64,000 bases of DNA from an uncultured Mediterraneibacter sp. (lineage in GTDB: Bacteria > Bacillota > Clostridia > Lachnospirales > Lachnospiraceae), in the NCBI RefSeq assembly GCF_934309415.1, contig NZ_CAKRDI010000001.1, forward strand, positions 124,001-188,000. The letters are read 5' to 3'. Under the pieces are notes generated by a model, which was given only the letters and a program-made list of their open reading frames with translations, did no database searches and had not been told where the DNA came from. A program made the translations under genes and the position numbers. This document shows, piece after piece, positions 52,225-61,351 of the stretch; position 1 is the first letter of the stretch, and each line of letters starts with the position of its first letter.

Positions 52225-53436
52225 ATGAAACGAAACGTTTTGATTGAGAAAAATGGGGAACATGTATGGACTTTCTTTCTGGAAAATGACGACATTGTAG
52301 AGATTCATTGTGCTTCTGCGGATGAAAAAAAGACCGCACACCAGATTGGGGACATTTACATTGGAAAAGTCAAAAATATCGTACAAAATATCGGCGCGGC
52401 ATTTATCGAAATCGAACCGGGCGTGAACTGCTATTTTGATCTGAAAGACGCTCAGACCGCCCATTTCACACAGAAAACCGGCAAAAAACCGCTGTGTATC
52501 GGAGATGAGCTGGTTGTACAGATCAGCCGTGAAGCTGTCAAGACCAAAGTACCGACAGTCACAGGAAATATCAGTCTGACCGGCCGTTATGCCGTACTGA
52601 CCCATGGAAATACAAGAATTGGCGTGTCTTCCAAGATTCCAAAGAAGGACCGGGATGAATACAAAGCCCGTCTGCAGGAACTTCAGAATGATCAGTTTGG
52701 TCTGATCATCCGCACCAATGCAAAAGATGCAGCCTTTGAAGATGTTTTAGAAGAAATTGAAACTCTGCAGACAGAATACACAAGGATCATGCAGCAGGCA
52801 GTTACACGGGTATGTTTTTCCTGTCTGAAATCTGCGCCGCCGTCTTATATCACAGACTTGAAGAACGTCTATATGGATGGAATGGAAGAAATTATCGTGA
52901 ATGATCCGCAGATCTGTGAAAAGATTCGCAGCTTTTTCCGCACGGAAATGCCGGAACGCATGGATCTGATCCGTTATTATGACGATGCGCCTTATCCACT
53001 GGGCAAACTTTACAGCACCCAGACAGCCATTGAAAATGCACTCAAAGAGCGCGTGTGGCTGAAGCACGGCGGTTATCTCGTCATTCAGGTGACCGAGGCA
53101 CTGACGGTGATCGATGTGAATTCCGGTAAAAATATTAAAAAAGGCGGAGATGACAGTGTCACTCTGAAATTGAACCTGGAAGCTGCAAAAGAAGCGGCAA
53201 GACAGATTCGTCTGAGAAATCTGTCCGGAATTGTCATCATTGATTTTATCAATCAGGAACTGGAGGAAAACGAAGAAACTCTGTTCCGTGAATTCCGGTA
53301 TTATCTGTCACAGGATCCGATCCAGACTACGCTGGTGGATATTACAGAGCTTGGACTGGCAGAGGTCACGCGCCGAAAAGTCCGTAAGCCTTTATATGAG
53401 GCAATAAAACAAATGCAATCAGAAGGAGATGTCTGA
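52225..53436 (+). CDS. rng: Ribonuclease G/E family protein
   Basis: This endoribonuclease has an S1 domain at about residues 39-80 (IGDIYIGKVKNIVQNIGAAFIE is its core, read in parts) and an RNase H-like catalytic domain with DVNSG at 297-301 and Asp340 (IIDF), which hold Mg2+. At 403 residues it is the short RNase G form without a long C-terminal scaffold and without an obvious zinc-link cysteine pair. It lies between the radical SAM pair and ybaK. Confidence 0.9.
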   Translation: MKRNVLIEKNGEHVWTFFLENDDIVEIHCASADEKKTAHQIGDIYIGKVKNIVQNIGAAFIEIEPGVNCYFDLKDAQTAHFTQKTGKKPLCIGDELVVQISREAVKTKVPTVTGNISLTGRYAVLTHGNTRIGVSSKIPKKDRDEYKARLQELQNDQFGLIIRTNAKDAAFEDVLEEIETLQTEYTRIMQQAVTRVCFSCLKSAPPSYITDLKNVYMDGMEEIIVNDPQICEKIRSFFRTEMPERMDLIRYYDDAPYPLGKLYSTQTAIENALKERVWLKHGGYLVIQVTEALTVIDVNSGKNIKKGGDDSVTLKLNLEAAKEAARQIRLRNLSGIVIIDFINQELEENEETLFREFRYYLSQDPIQTTLVDITELGLAEVTRRKVRKPLYEAIKQMQSEGDV

Positions 53437-53437
53437 A

Positions 53438-53917
53438 ATGAGTAAAAAGGAACTGAAGACAAACGCAATGAGAATCCTGGAACGCAACAAGATTCCTTAC
53501 GAATATCAGACTTATGAATGTGATGAATTTATAGATGGAATCACAACGGCCGACAAGATCGGTCTTCCACACGAGCAGGTATATAAAACACTGGTTACGG
53601 TAGGAAAGACCGGTGGACATTATGTCTTTGTGATCCCGATCGCAGCAGAGCTTGATCTGAAGAAAGCGGCAAAATCAGTCGGCGAAAAATCAGTGGAGAT
53701 GCTGCATGTAAAAGACATTACCAATGTAACCGGTTATGTCCGCGGCGGCTGTACTGCCATCGGCATGAAGAAACAGTTTCCGACAGTCATTGACGAGTCT
53801 GCACAGAAACAGGAGTATATCTATGTCAGTGGCGGAAAGATCGGTATGCAGATCCGTCTGAAACCGGATGATCTGAAGAAAGCGGCACGGGCAGAATACG
53901 CACCGATTATCTTTTAA
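53438..53917 (+). CDS. Cys-tRNA(Pro)/Cys-tRNA(Cys) deacylase YbaK-like
   Basis: The 159-residue protein has the YbaK fold: NKIPYEYQTYECDEFI, GLPHEQVYKTLV, FVIPIAAELDLKKAAKSVG (with a conserved Lys) and TGYVRGGCTAIG. It removes mischarged Cys from tRNA-Pro. The start at 53438 is used because AAGGAGATG would overlap an alternative ATG at 53429. It follows rng by one base. Confidence 0.9.
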   Translation: MSKKELKTNAMRILERNKIPYEYQTYECDEFIDGITTADKIGLPHEQVYKTLVTVGKTGGHYVFVIPIAAELDLKKAAKSVGEKSVEMLHVKDITNVTGYVRGGCTAIGMKKQFPTVIDESAQKQEYIYVSGGKIGMQIRLKPDDLKKAARAEYAPIIF

Positions 53918-54290
53918 ATGATTATTTTTTGCCATGTTGATCATGATTCTGGTTAACATGGCGTTTGTATTATATAAACTGGTGTATACAGCTTTAATTT
54001 TCAGCATGGTTTGTGATACACTTGTAATTTTTTTATCTTTTTTATTGAAATTCACACAATTTTTTTGCTTTATTTTCATTTACAAGCTGTCTTTAACGCT
54101 GTATAATAATGAACCGATAGTTTTAGTTGTGATTTATGAATTTATTTTTCAGACAATGTCTGGCTCTAAATGCAATTAAAACTTTGATTTTCAAATTTTA
54201 CAATGGTTCTCAGTAAAATCGAACTTATGTAAAACTGGAAGAAAATAATTAAAACAGAATGCAGATTTTACATTTTGGAGGAAGTTAGGA
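53918..54290. other. Gap before the aspartokinase gene
   Basis: It starts with a hairpin GCCATGTT (53931-53938)/AACATGGC (53955-53962) that may terminate ybaK. The rest is T-rich. An 81-codon hydrophobic frame (53934-54179) is judged spurious. A small hairpin ATTTTAC/GTAAAAT lies at 54195-54219. I looked for a lysine riboswitch and found none. Confidence 0.5.
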
Positions 54291-55610
54291 ATGAAGAAAG
54301 TAGTTAAGTTCGGTGGAAGCTCACTGGCAAGTGCTGAACAGTTTAAAAAAGTAGGTAACATTATCCGCGCAGAGGAATCCAGACGTTATGTTGTTCCGTC
54401 TGCTCCTGGAAAACGTTTTTCAGCAGATACAAAAGTAACAGATATGCTGTATGACTGCTATGCAACAGCAGAAAGCGGTAAAAACTTTGATGAGAAACTG
54501 GATGCCATCAAAGCAAGATATCAGGAGATCATCGACGGTCTTGAACTTGATTTCTCCCTTGAGGAAGATTTCAAAGTGATCGCAAAGAATTTCAAGAAAA
54601 AAGCCGGAACAGATTATGCTGCTTCCAGAGGAGAATTCTTAAACGGTAAAGTGATGGCTGCTTACCTTGGATATGAATTTGTAGATGCAGCAGAAGTTGT
54701 TCGCTTTAACGAGGACGGATCTTTTAACTCAGACGTTACATATCAGATTATGTCCGAGCGTCTTGCACAGACAGAGCATGCAGTAGTACCTGGATTCTAC
54801 GGAGCCAAAGAAGACGGAACAGTTGTCACATTCTCCCGTGGCGGTTCTGATGTTACAGGTTCTCTTGTAGCACTTGCGATCAGCGCAGATCTGTATGAGA
54901 ACTGGACAGACGTATCCGGTTTCCTGATTGCTGACCCGAGAATTGTAAAGAATTCCAAATCCATCGAGACAATTACATACAAAGAACTGCGTGAGCTTTC
55001 CTACATGGGTGCAAGCGTACTTCACGAAGATGCCATCTTCCCTGTAAGAAAAGCCGGTATCCCGATCAACATCAGAAATACAAATGCACCGGAAGACAAA
55101 GGTACTCTGATCGTAGAAGCAACTTGCTGCCAGCCAAAATACACAATTACAGGTATCGCCGGAACAGACGGATTCGCTGCGATCACAATTGAAAAAGCAA
55201 TGATGAACTCCGAGATTGGATTCTGCCGTAAAGTACTTCAGGCATTTGAGGACAACGGTGTTTCTATCGAGCATATGCCATCCGGAATTGATACAATGAC
55301 CATCTTTGTACACAAAGATGAATTTGAGAAGAAAGAGCAGCAGATTCTTGCCGAGATTCATAAACTGGTTCAGCCGGATCACATCGAACTGGAATCCAAC
55401 CTTGCATTGATCGCTGTCGTTGGACGCGGTATGAAATCCACAAGAGGAACCGCCGGAAGAATCTTCTCCGCACTGGCTCATGCACACATCAATGTTAAGA
55501 TGATCGACCAGGGATCCAGTGAGCTGAATATCATCGTCGGTGTCCGCCATGATGACTTCAAGAACGCGATCCGCGCACTGTATGAGATCTTCGTTGTAAC
55601 ACAGCTGTAA
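54291..55610 (+). CDS. Aspartate kinase
   Basis: It phosphorylates aspartate, the first step to lysine, threonine and methionine. The kinase motif KFGGSSLA is at residues 6-13 and SRGGSDVTGSL later. Two ACT-type regulatory repeats are in the C-terminal third (IEHMPSGIDTMTIFV and INVKMIDQGSSELNIIVGV). At 439 residues it is the monofunctional form. GGAGG precedes the start. It is transcribed apart from other lysine genes. Confidence 0.95.
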   Translation: MKKVVKFGGSSLASAEQFKKVGNIIRAEESRRYVVPSAPGKRFSADTKVTDMLYDCYATAESGKNFDEKLDAIKARYQEIIDGLELDFSLEEDFKVIAKNFKKKAGTDYAASRGEFLNGKVMAAYLGYEFVDAAEVVRFNEDGSFNSDVTYQIMSERLAQTEHAVVPGFYGAKEDGTVVTFSRGGSDVTGSLVALAISADLYENWTDVSGFLIADPRIVKNSKSIETITYKELRELSYMGASVLHEDAIFPVRKAGIPINIRNTNAPEDKGTLIVEATCCQPKYTITGIAGTDGFAAITIEKAMMNSEIGFCRKVLQAFEDNGVSIEHMPSGIDTMTIFVHKDEFEKKEQQILAEIHKLVQPDHIELESNLALIAVVGRGMKSTRGTAGRIFSALAHAHINVKMIDQGSSELNIIVGVRHDDFKNAIRALYEIFVVTQL

Positions 55611-55671
55611 TTATAAATCTCTTATTTGTTCGGAAGATTTTCATAAAAATACCTTCGAAAGGAAGAAACAC

Positions 55672-56091
55672 ATGAATATCTTATTCTTTCTGAAACCGAA
55701 AAATGAAGTGGCTTACATTTACGATTACAGTACACTCCGACAGGTTTTGGAAACCATGGAATATCATAAATACGCATCCATTCCCATGCTGAATAAAGAA
55801 GGAGAGTATGTCGGCACAATGACCGAAGGAGATATTCTCTGGGGAATCAAAAAATATACCAATCTGAATCTGAAGGAAGCCGAGACGATCTTTATCCAGG
55901 ATTTCCCGAGAAAAGCAGATTATAAAGCGGTTCAGGCAGATGCAGATATGGAAGATCTGATTCAGAAAGCCATGAATCAGAACTTTGTACCGGTCGTAGA
56001 TGATCAGAAAAAATTCATTGGAATCATCACCAGAAAAAGCATCATCGAATACTGTTACAAAAAATTAAAAAATTCTAATGAAAACTATTGA
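55672..56091 (+). CDS. CBS domain protein
   Basis: The 139-residue protein consists of two CBS repeats (LRQVLETMEYHKYASIPML with VGTMTEGDIL, and MEDLIQKAMNQNFVPVVDD with FIGIITRKSIIEY). Such pairs bind adenosine nucleotides and sense energy state. No other domain is attached. Its stop codon lies inside the -35 box of the rplU promoter. Confidence 0.88.
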   Translation: MNILFFLKPKNEVAYIYDYSTLRQVLETMEYHKYASIPMLNKEGEYVGTMTEGDILWGIKKYTNLNLKEAETIFIQDFPRKADYKAVQADADMEDLIQKAMNQNFVPVVDDQKKFIGIITRKSIIEYCYKKLKNSNENY

Positions 56092-56116
56092 CAATTGGAA
56101 AATCATGCATTATTAT
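56088..56116 (+). promoter_or_regulatory. Promoter of rplU-prp-rpmA
   Basis: TTGACA (56088-56093), 17 bases, TATTAT (56111-56116). The leader to the rplU start is about 85 nt and contains CTGTCA/TGACAG at 56154-56170, perhaps an autoregulatory L21 leader. Confidence 0.75.
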
Positions 56117-56208
56117 ATATGAGTATGCCGCACAACGAGGTTATAATAAGTTCTGTCAATCACTGACAGACACCACAGTTGGCGAGTAATGATAATAGGA
56201 GGTGCCAT

Positions 56209-56517
56209 ATGTACGCAATTATAGCAACAGGTGGTAAACAGTACAAAGTAGCTGAAGGCGATATCATTAAAGTGGAGAAACTTGGTGTAGAGGCTGGAGA
56301 GACTTATACATTCGACCAGGTTCTTGCAGTTAGCAATGACAAAATGGTTGTTGGTAGCCCGGTAGTAGAAGGTGCAACTGTTACAGCTTCTGTAATCGGA
56401 GACGGTAAAGCTAAAAAAGTTATCGTTTACAAGTATAAGAGAAAATCTGGATACCATAAAAAGAATGGTCACAGACAGCAGTATACAGCAGTTAAGATCG
56501 AAAAGATCAATGCTTAA
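56209..56517 (+). CDS. rplU: 50S ribosomal protein L21
   Basis: The 102-residue protein matches L21 throughout: [18 protein letters not shown], a central VLAVSNDK and a C-terminal [17 protein letters not shown]. The start at 56209 has AGGAGGTGCCAT. First gene of the rplU-prp-rpmA cluster. Confidence 0.98.
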   Translation: MYAIIATGGKQYKVAEGDIIKVEKLGVEAGETYTFDQVLAVSNDKMVVGSPVVEGATVTASVIGDGKAKKVIVYKYKRKSGYHKKNGHRQQYTAVKIEKINA

Positions 56518-56528
56518 TCTGTTATCAG

Positions 56529-56861
56529 ATGATTAAGGTAACCATTTTAAAGACCGATCGGCAGGAATATGCTGGTTTTGATATGGAAGGTCATGCCGGT
56601 TACAGTGAGCAGGGGCAGGACATTGTCTGTGCAGCTGTTTCAGCTCTTGTGATTACTACGTTGAATTCAATTGAGCGTTTCACGGATGACAAGACAAGCT
56701 GTGTATCGGATGAAGATACCGGAAGTATTATATTCCGCTTCAGCGGAAAGCCATCACATGATGCCGGATTATTGCTGGATTCCATGATTCTTGGTCTGGA
56801 AGAGATAGAAGACAGCAATGAATACGAAAAATATATCGACATAATTTTCAAGGAGGTGTAA
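56529..56861 (+). CDS. prp: Ribosomal-processing cysteine protease Prp
   Basis: Prp removes the N-terminal extension of L27 in Firmicutes. The catalytic pair is visible as His22 (EGHAGY) and Cys34 ([10 protein letters not shown]). At 110 residues it is normal. It lies between rplU and rpmA, as expected, and the L27 in this window has the matching cleavage sequence. Confidence 0.95.
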   Translation: MIKVTILKTDRQEYAGFDMEGHAGYSEQGQDIVCAAVSALVITTLNSIERFTDDKTSCVSDEDTGSIIFRFSGKPSHDAGLLLDSMILGLEEIEDSNEYEKYIDIIFKEV

Positions 56862-56866
56862 TTACC

Positions 56867-57151
56867 ATGATGAAAATGAATCTTCAGTTTTTTGCTCATA
56901 AAAAAGGAGTTGGTTCTACAAAGAACGGTCGTGACTCTGAGGCTAAGAGATTAGGCGCAAAGAGAGCTGACGGACAGTTCGTAAAGGCTGGAAACATCCT
57001 TTACAGACAGCGTGGAACAAAGATCCATCCAGGTCTTAATGTAGGACGTGGTGGAGATGACACTCTGTTTGCACTTGTAGACGGTGTAGTAAGATTTGAA
57101 AGAAAAGGAAGAGATAAGAAACAGGTTTCTATCTATCCAGTAGCTGAGTAA
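56867..57151 (+). CDS. rpmA: 50S ribosomal protein L27
   Basis: L27 reaches the peptidyl transferase centre. The N-terminus [17 protein letters not shown] contains the Prp cleavage site after the second Phe, so the mature protein starts AHKKG. The rest ([21 protein letters not shown]) is typical. Length 94 residues. AAGGAGGTG precedes the start. A strong terminator follows. Confidence 0.98.
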   Translation: MMKMNLQFFAHKKGVGSTKNGRDSEAKRLGAKRADGQFVKAGNILYRQRGTKIHPGLNVGRGGDDTLFALVDGVVRFERKGRDKKQVSIYPVAE

Positions 57152-57211
57152 TCAGTTCTGACTGGAAAGTTCCTATGGAATCTTTTCACTCGCACACATG
57201 GCAACAAATGA

Positions 57212-57245
57212 AGCCTCAGACTTATTTCAAGTCTGAGGCTTTTTA
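57212..57245 (+). terminator. Terminator after rpmA
   Basis: AGCCTCAGACTT (57212-57223) pairs perfectly with its complement (57229-57240), loop ATTTC, followed by TTTTT. Confidence 0.9.
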
Positions 57246-57381
57246 TGACATTTATAATTTTTTCATTCCAATATAATTCATTTATACATATGTCTTATAT
57301 TGGAACAAACTATAGAATAGAACTGCCACACTCTGGCAAAATAAGATAACACAGATAACAACCGATTGAAAGGAGAACACT

Positions 57382-58665
57382 ATGTTTGCAGACAGAGCTA
57401 AGATATTCATCCGTTCCGGTAAAGGCGGAGACGGACACTGCAGTTTCCGAAGAGAACTCTATGTGCCGAACGGCGGCCCTGACGGCGGCGATGGCGGACG
57501 AGGAGGAGACCTGATCTTTGAAGTAGACGACGGTCTGAACACTCTGGTTGATTACCGCCATAAACGTAAATATGCAGCCGGTGACGGCGAACAGGGCGGA
57601 AAGCGCAGATGCCACGGAAAAGACGGAAAAGATCTGGTGCTTCGTGTACCGGAAGGAACCGTTATCAAAGAGTCTTCCACAGGGAAAGTCATCGCAGATA
57701 TGTCCGGTGAAAACCGCAGACAGGTTGTATTAAAAGGTGGAAAAGGCGGACTTGGAAATCAGCATTTCGCAACCTCCACAATGCAGGTTCCAAAATACGC
57801 ACAGCCTGGTCAGCCGGCAAGAGAGCTGGAAGTGAATCTGGAATTAAAAGTAATCGCTGACGTTGGACTCATCGGATTCCCGAATGTAGGAAAATCTACA
57901 CTTCTTTCCAGAGTCACAAATGCCGAACCTAAGATTGCAAACTACCATTTCACCACACTGAACCCGAACCTCGGCGTGGTTGATCTGGAAGGTGCCAAAG
58001 GATTTGTTATGGCAGATATCCCGGGACTGATCGAAGGTGCCTCTGAAGGTGTTGGTCTCGGTCATGAGTTCCTGCGCCATATCGAGCGTACAAAACTTAT
58101 GATCCACGTAGTAGATGCTGCCGGAACAGAAGGAAGAGATCCGGTTGATGACATTCATAAGATCAATGCAGAGCTGGAAGCTTATAACCCGGAAATCGCA
58201 CAGCGTCCACAGGTTATTGCAGCGAATAAGACAGACCTGATCTATGATCCGGAAGATGACCCGGTACAGCGCCTGAAAGACGAATTCGAGCCAAAGGGAA
58301 TCAAAGTATTCCCGATCTCAGGAGCAACAGGAAAGGGCATCTCTGAGCTTCTGTATTATGTAAGCAGACAGCTGGATACAATGGATACTGCACCGGTTAC
58401 TTTTGCACAGGAGTTCTTCCCGGAAGACGAGCTGATCTACGAAGATCTTCCATACACAGTTGTAAAAGAAGACGGAATGTATGTAGTAGAAGGTCCGAAG
58501 ATTGAGAAGATGCTTGGATATACAAACCTCGATTCCGAGAAGGGATTTGCATTCTTCCAGAAGTTCTTAAAAGATACTGGTATCCTTGCAGATCTTGAAA
58601 ATGCCGGAATTGAAGAAGGCGATACAGTAAAAATGTATGGTCTTCAGTTCGATTACTATAAATAA
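57382..58665 (+). CDS. obgE: GTPase ObgE/CgtA
   Basis: Obg is an essential GTPase for large-subunit assembly and stress control. The Gly-rich Obg fold spans residues 1-158 (GGPDGGDGGRGGD). The G domain has G1 GFPNVGKST at 165-173, DIPG at 212-215 and NKTD. A C-terminal OCT domain follows (about 345-427). The 427-residue length is the usual Gram-positive form. It is followed by yhbY. Confidence 0.98.
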   Translation: MFADRAKIFIRSGKGGDGHCSFRRELYVPNGGPDGGDGGRGGDLIFEVDDGLNTLVDYRHKRKYAAGDGEQGGKRRCHGKDGKDLVLRVPEGTVIKESSTGKVIADMSGENRRQVVLKGGKGGLGNQHFATSTMQVPKYAQPGQPARELEVNLELKVIADVGLIGFPNVGKSTLLSRVTNAEPKIANYHFTTLNPNLGVVDLEGAKGFVMADIPGLIEGASEGVGLGHEFLRHIERTKLMIHVVDAAGTEGRDPVDDIHKINAELEAYNPEIAQRPQVIAANKTDLIYDPEDDPVQRLKDEFEPKGIKVFPISGATGKGISELLYYVSRQLDTMDTAPVTFAQEFFPEDELIYEDLPYTVVKEDGMYVVEGPKIEKMLGYTNLDSEKGFAFFQKFLKDTGILADLENAGIEEGDTVKMYGLQFDYYK

Positions 58666-58753
58666 ATAGAATAAAGAGAGTCAGAAGCGGCATTCCTGCA
58701 TTAAAACCTGAACTTCTGGCTCTGATATTTCACAAAACAGAAGGAGAAAAATT

Positions 58754-59047
58754 ATGACACCTAAACAGAGAGCTTATTTAAAAGGTCTTGCAATGACAAT
58801 GGATCCGATTTTCCAGGTTGGTAAGGCAAGTATGAATCCTGGACTGACACAGGCCATTGCAGAGGCTCTGGAAGCCCGTGAACTGATCAAGATCAGTGTC
58901 CTTAAGAACTGTATGGATGATCCGCGTGAAATCGCCAATACACTGGCTGAGAGAACACAGTCAGAAGTGGTACAGGTAATCGGTAAAAAGATCACTCTGT
59001 ATAAAGAAGGAAAAGACGACAAGAAGAAGATTGTTCTTCCTAAATAA
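58754..59047 (+). CDS. yhbY: CRM domain RNA-binding protein YhbY
   Basis: The 97-residue protein is a single CRS1-YhbY domain, starting MTPKQRAYLKGLAMTMDPIFQVGK with the GxxG-like loop region later (KISVLKNC). It associates with pre-50S particles. It lies between obgE and nadD as in many Firmicutes. AAGGAG precedes it. Confidence 0.93.
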   Translation: MTPKQRAYLKGLAMTMDPIFQVGKASMNPGLTQAIAEALEARELIKISVLKNCMDDPREIANTLAERTQSEVVQVIGKKITLYKEGKDDKKKIVLPK

Positions 59048-59130
59048 TGTACAGAACGTTACAGTTCACTGAATCATTTTATTAGCAATGTGGGTGATAT
59101 AACAGTGACTTGTAACAACAGGAGTATCAT

Positions 59131-59748
59131 ATGAAAATCGGAATTATGGGCGGCACTTTTGAACCGATCCACATCGGACATCTTCTTCTCGGAGAATTTG
59201 CCTATGAAGATTTCGGTCTGGATGAGATCTGGTTTCTTCCAAACGGGAATCCACCGCATAAAGAAGCTGCCGTCACAGAAGAGGCATTACAGCACAGAAT
59301 TGAAATGATCCGTCTTGCAATCGAAAAGATTCCTTATTTCCATCTGAATCTTTTCGAGGCAGATATTAAGAAACATTCCTACACCTATCAGACGATGCAG
59401 GAATTTAACAAATTATATCCGGAACATGAATTTTATTTCATTCTCGGTGCAGACTCACTTTTCTCAATCGAAGAGTGGCGGTATTTCAGAGAAATCTTTA
59501 CAACCTGTACGATTCTTGCTGCAATGAGAGATGACAAAGATGTTGCAGATATGAAAGGACAGATTCATTACCTGCAGGAGCATTACGGAGCCGATATCGA
59601 GCTTTTACGCGCTCCTCTGGTAGAGATTTCTTCTACAACGATCCGTGAGCGTGCTGCAAAGGATCTGACGGTTCGTTATATGGTTCCGGATGCCGTTGCT
59701 GAATATATCCGTGATCAGAAATTATACAAAAGGAATAGTATACAATGA
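59131..59748 (+). CDS. nadD: Nicotinate-nucleotide adenylyltransferase
   Basis: NadD makes nicotinic acid adenine dinucleotide from NaMN and ATP. Motifs GGTFEPIHIGH (residues 7-17) and SSTTIRER near the C-terminus are the nucleotidyltransferase signatures. At 205 residues it is standard. Its stop overlaps the yqeK start as ATGA. Confidence 0.97.
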   Translation: MKIGIMGGTFEPIHIGHLLLGEFAYEDFGLDEIWFLPNGNPPHKEAAVTEEALQHRIEMIRLAIEKIPYFHLNLFEADIKKHSYTYQTMQEFNKLYPEHEFYFILGADSLFSIEEWRYFREIFTTCTILAAMRDDKDVADMKGQIHYLQEHYGADIELLRAPLVEISSTTIRERAAKDLTVRYMVPDAVAEYIRDQKLYKRNSIQ

Positions 59749-60314
59749 CTGATGATTTATTGGAAATTAAAAAAGCTCTTTCTAAAAAGCTGAAGAAAGA
59801 CCGTTACGAACACACGATCGGTGTGATGTACACTTCGGCATCTCTTGCCATGCGTTATCAGGAAGATCTGCAGGCAGCACTGACAGCCGGTCTGTTGCAC
59901 GATTGTGGTAAATATTGTTCTTCTGAGGAACAGATTGCCCTTTGTGAGAAAAAAGGCATTCAACTGACCGAATCCGAGCTTCAGATGCCGGCACTGGTCC
60001 ATGCAAAACTTGGTGCTTATCTGGCAGAACACAACTACGGAATTCAGGACAGAAGAGTACTGGATGCGATTCTCTGGCATACAACCGGCCATTCGGATAT
60101 GACAATGTTGGAGAAAATCGTTTATATTGCAGATTATATTGAACCAAACAGAAAGATGATCCCTGGTCTGACAGAGATTCGTGATCTTGTATTTCAGGAC
60201 ATTGATCAGGCAATCTGTCTCTGCTCTAAAAATACAGTCGAGTATCTGCAGGCTTCTGGAAAACCAGTGGATCCGATGAGTATTGAAACTTATAAATTTT
60301 ATGCTGGCAAGTAA
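59745..60314 (+). CDS. yqeK: HD domain phosphohydrolase YqeK
   Basis: YqeK is a symmetrical Ap4A hydrolase in Gram-positives. The metal-binding His52-Asp53 (LLHDCGKY) and further His residues (ALVHAKLG, ILWHTTGH) define the HD domain. At 189 residues it is normal. It is translationally coupled to nadD and precedes rsfS. Confidence 0.93.
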   Translation: MTDDLLEIKKALSKKLKKDRYEHTIGVMYTSASLAMRYQEDLQAALTAGLLHDCGKYCSSEEQIALCEKKGIQLTESELQMPALVHAKLGAYLAEHNYGIQDRRVLDAILWHTTGHSDMTMLEKIVYIADYIEPNRKMIPGLTEIRDLVFQDIDQAICLCSKNTVEYLQASGKPVDPMSIETYKFYAGK

Positions 60315-60389
60315 GCATTAATTGTGTATAAATTCACTAATAACGTTGTATTTTTATTGTTATGTATGCAAATGCTTATATCAATATAC

Positions 60390-60422
60390 AATACTGTTTG
60401 TAGTATAGCTGCAAACATCAAC
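60390..60422. repeat. 33-bp solo palindrome relic with flanking duplication
   Basis: Twenty-seven of 33 bases match the palindrome at the left of the element at 42013. The flanks CAATATAC (60382-60389) and CAATAAAC (60423-60430) match 7 of 8, consistent with an aged target duplication. It lies between yqeK and rsfS. Confidence 0.65.
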
Positions 60423-60498
60423 CAATAAACAGTACTTATCCGTAAATATTGATTGAAAGTATATCAATATTACCTAAAATAATAAGGAGACTAAGACT

Positions 60499-60849
60499 AT
60501 GAATCAGGCAAAAGAAATGGCACGTATTGCGTACGATGCCCTCAGCGATAAAAAAGGTGAAGACATTAAGATTATCGATATTGCAGGCGTTTCTGTTCTT
60601 GCAGATTATTTTCTGATTGCAAACGGAAACAGCGACAGCCAGGTAAACGCTCTTGTAGACAACGTAGAAGAGCAGCTTCATAAGGCTGGATATCCATTAA
60701 AACAGCGTGAAGGACAGGCTTCCGGTAAATGGGTGCTGCTTGATTTCGGTGATATCATCGTTCATGTATTTGATAAAGAAAACCGTCTGTTCTATGATCT
60801 GGAAAGAATCTGGAAAGATGGAAAAAATGTGGAGATTGACGAGCTGTAA
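60499..60849 (+). CDS. rsfS: Ribosome silencing factor RsfS
   Basis: RsfS binds L14 and blocks subunit joining in starvation. The 116-residue protein has IDIAGVSVLADYFLIANGNS, a VEEQLHKAGYPLKQREG region and DFGDIIVHVFDKENRLFYDLE. AAGGAG precedes the start. It is the last gene of the nadD-yqeK-rsfS block. The cassette array begins four bases after its stop. Confidence 0.95.
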   Translation: MNQAKEMARIAYDALSDKKGEDIKIIDIAGVSVLADYFLIANGNSDSQVNALVDNVEEQLHKAGYPLKQREGQASGKWVLLDFGDIIVHVFDKENRLFYDLERIWKDGKNVEIDEL

Positions 60850-60930
60850 ACAAAAGATGTACAGAAGTAACTAGCATTTTTCTATAATTTGTAAAAACAA
60901 TTATTCTGTAGCAAACCAACCAACAAAACG

Positions 60931-60967
60931 AAGCGTATTACTGGCAAAACCGGTGATACGCTTTTTT
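60931..60967 (+). terminator. Terminator inside R1, after rsfS
   Basis: AAGCGTAT with its following TACTGG pairs with CCGGTG-ATACGCTT (two G-U), loop CAAAA, then TTTTTT. It is the first terminator after rsfS. It recurs at 61663-61699 in R1 copy 2. Confidence 0.85.
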
Positions 60968-60979
60968 AATGGAGGCAAA

Positions 60980-61126
60980 ATGAAAAAATTTAAAGCTAAA
61001 ATCTACCTAAAAAACAAAAAAGAATTAAATGAATACCTAAAAAATCTCGTAAAAATAAAGAAAAACCCTACTTTAGAAGATGTGAAATTTTCATTCAAGT
61101 GGGGAACAATCCTTTGTGACCAATAA
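60980..61126 (+). CDS. 48-aa Lys-rich ORF in R1, copy 1
   Basis: The frame begins MKKFKAKIYLKNKKELNEYL and ends WGTILCDQ. It has a good GGAGG site six bases before the ATG and lies right after the R1 terminator. Lys makes up about a quarter of residues. It is repeated at 61712 with one change (Leu45 to Pro). It may be a real small protein or the N-terminal stub of a longer gene cut at the cassette boundary. Confidence 0.55.
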   Translation: MKKFKAKIYLKNKKELNEYLKNLVKIKKNPTLEDVKFSFKWGTILCDQ

Positions 61127-61351
61127 CTACCATGTTATTCCGAGATTTTCAAACTGTCTCTTTAACTGGTCAAGCTGTTTCTTTATGCCGGAAAATGTGA
61201 CTTTCCCCTTGCAGTGGGGACAAATTGTTTCATAGTTGTCGCTAGCACCGAAAAAATCTTCTGTCTTAATTTTTAACGCATTATTACAATTAGGACAATC
61301 CGGAGTAATATAAGGTTCATCTTTTGCAAGAATTTTGACAAACTTATCCAT
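61127..61351 (-). CDS. Cassette 1 cargo: small zinc-ribbon protein
   Basis: The 74-residue protein starts MDKFVKILAKDEPYI and has two CX2C pairs, Cys19/Cys22 and Cys44/Cys47, spaced as in a zinc ribbon, and a helical C-terminus ending ENLGITW. The start at 61351 is chosen because AAAGGAG precedes it; a longer frame from 61450 would read through the promoter. Promoter, ribosome site and first codons lie in R2, and the stop codon lies in R1. It converges on the 48-aa ORF. No function is known. Confidence 0.7.
   Translation of the reverse strand: MDKFVKILAKDEPYITPDCPNCNNALKIKTEDFFGASDNYETICPHCKGKVTFSGIKKQLDQLKRQFENLGITW

Larger units (their letters stand above)
60853..61133. repeat. Cassette left flank R1, copy 1
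   Basis: These 281 bases recur at 61585-61865 (offset 732) with one difference (T at 61113, C at 61845). The repeat holds a terminator, a 48-codon ORF and its ribosome site. Its right edge (CTACCAT) carries the last two codons of the opposite-strand cargo gene. Confidence 0.92.

Noticed and set aside
53934..54179. 81-codon hydrophobic ORF between ybaK and aspartokinase
   Set aside because: It overlaps the ybaK terminator, has no ribosome site and reflects T-rich composition.
54180..54290. Lysine riboswitch before aspartokinase
   Set aside because: No conserved core and too little space; only a 7-bp hairpin is present.
59058..59116. Inverted repeat GTTACAGTTCACTG/CAGTGACTTGTAAC before nadD as another insertion element
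   Set aside because: The arms match only 12 of 14, the interior is unlike the family and the flanking octamers differ; too weak to list.
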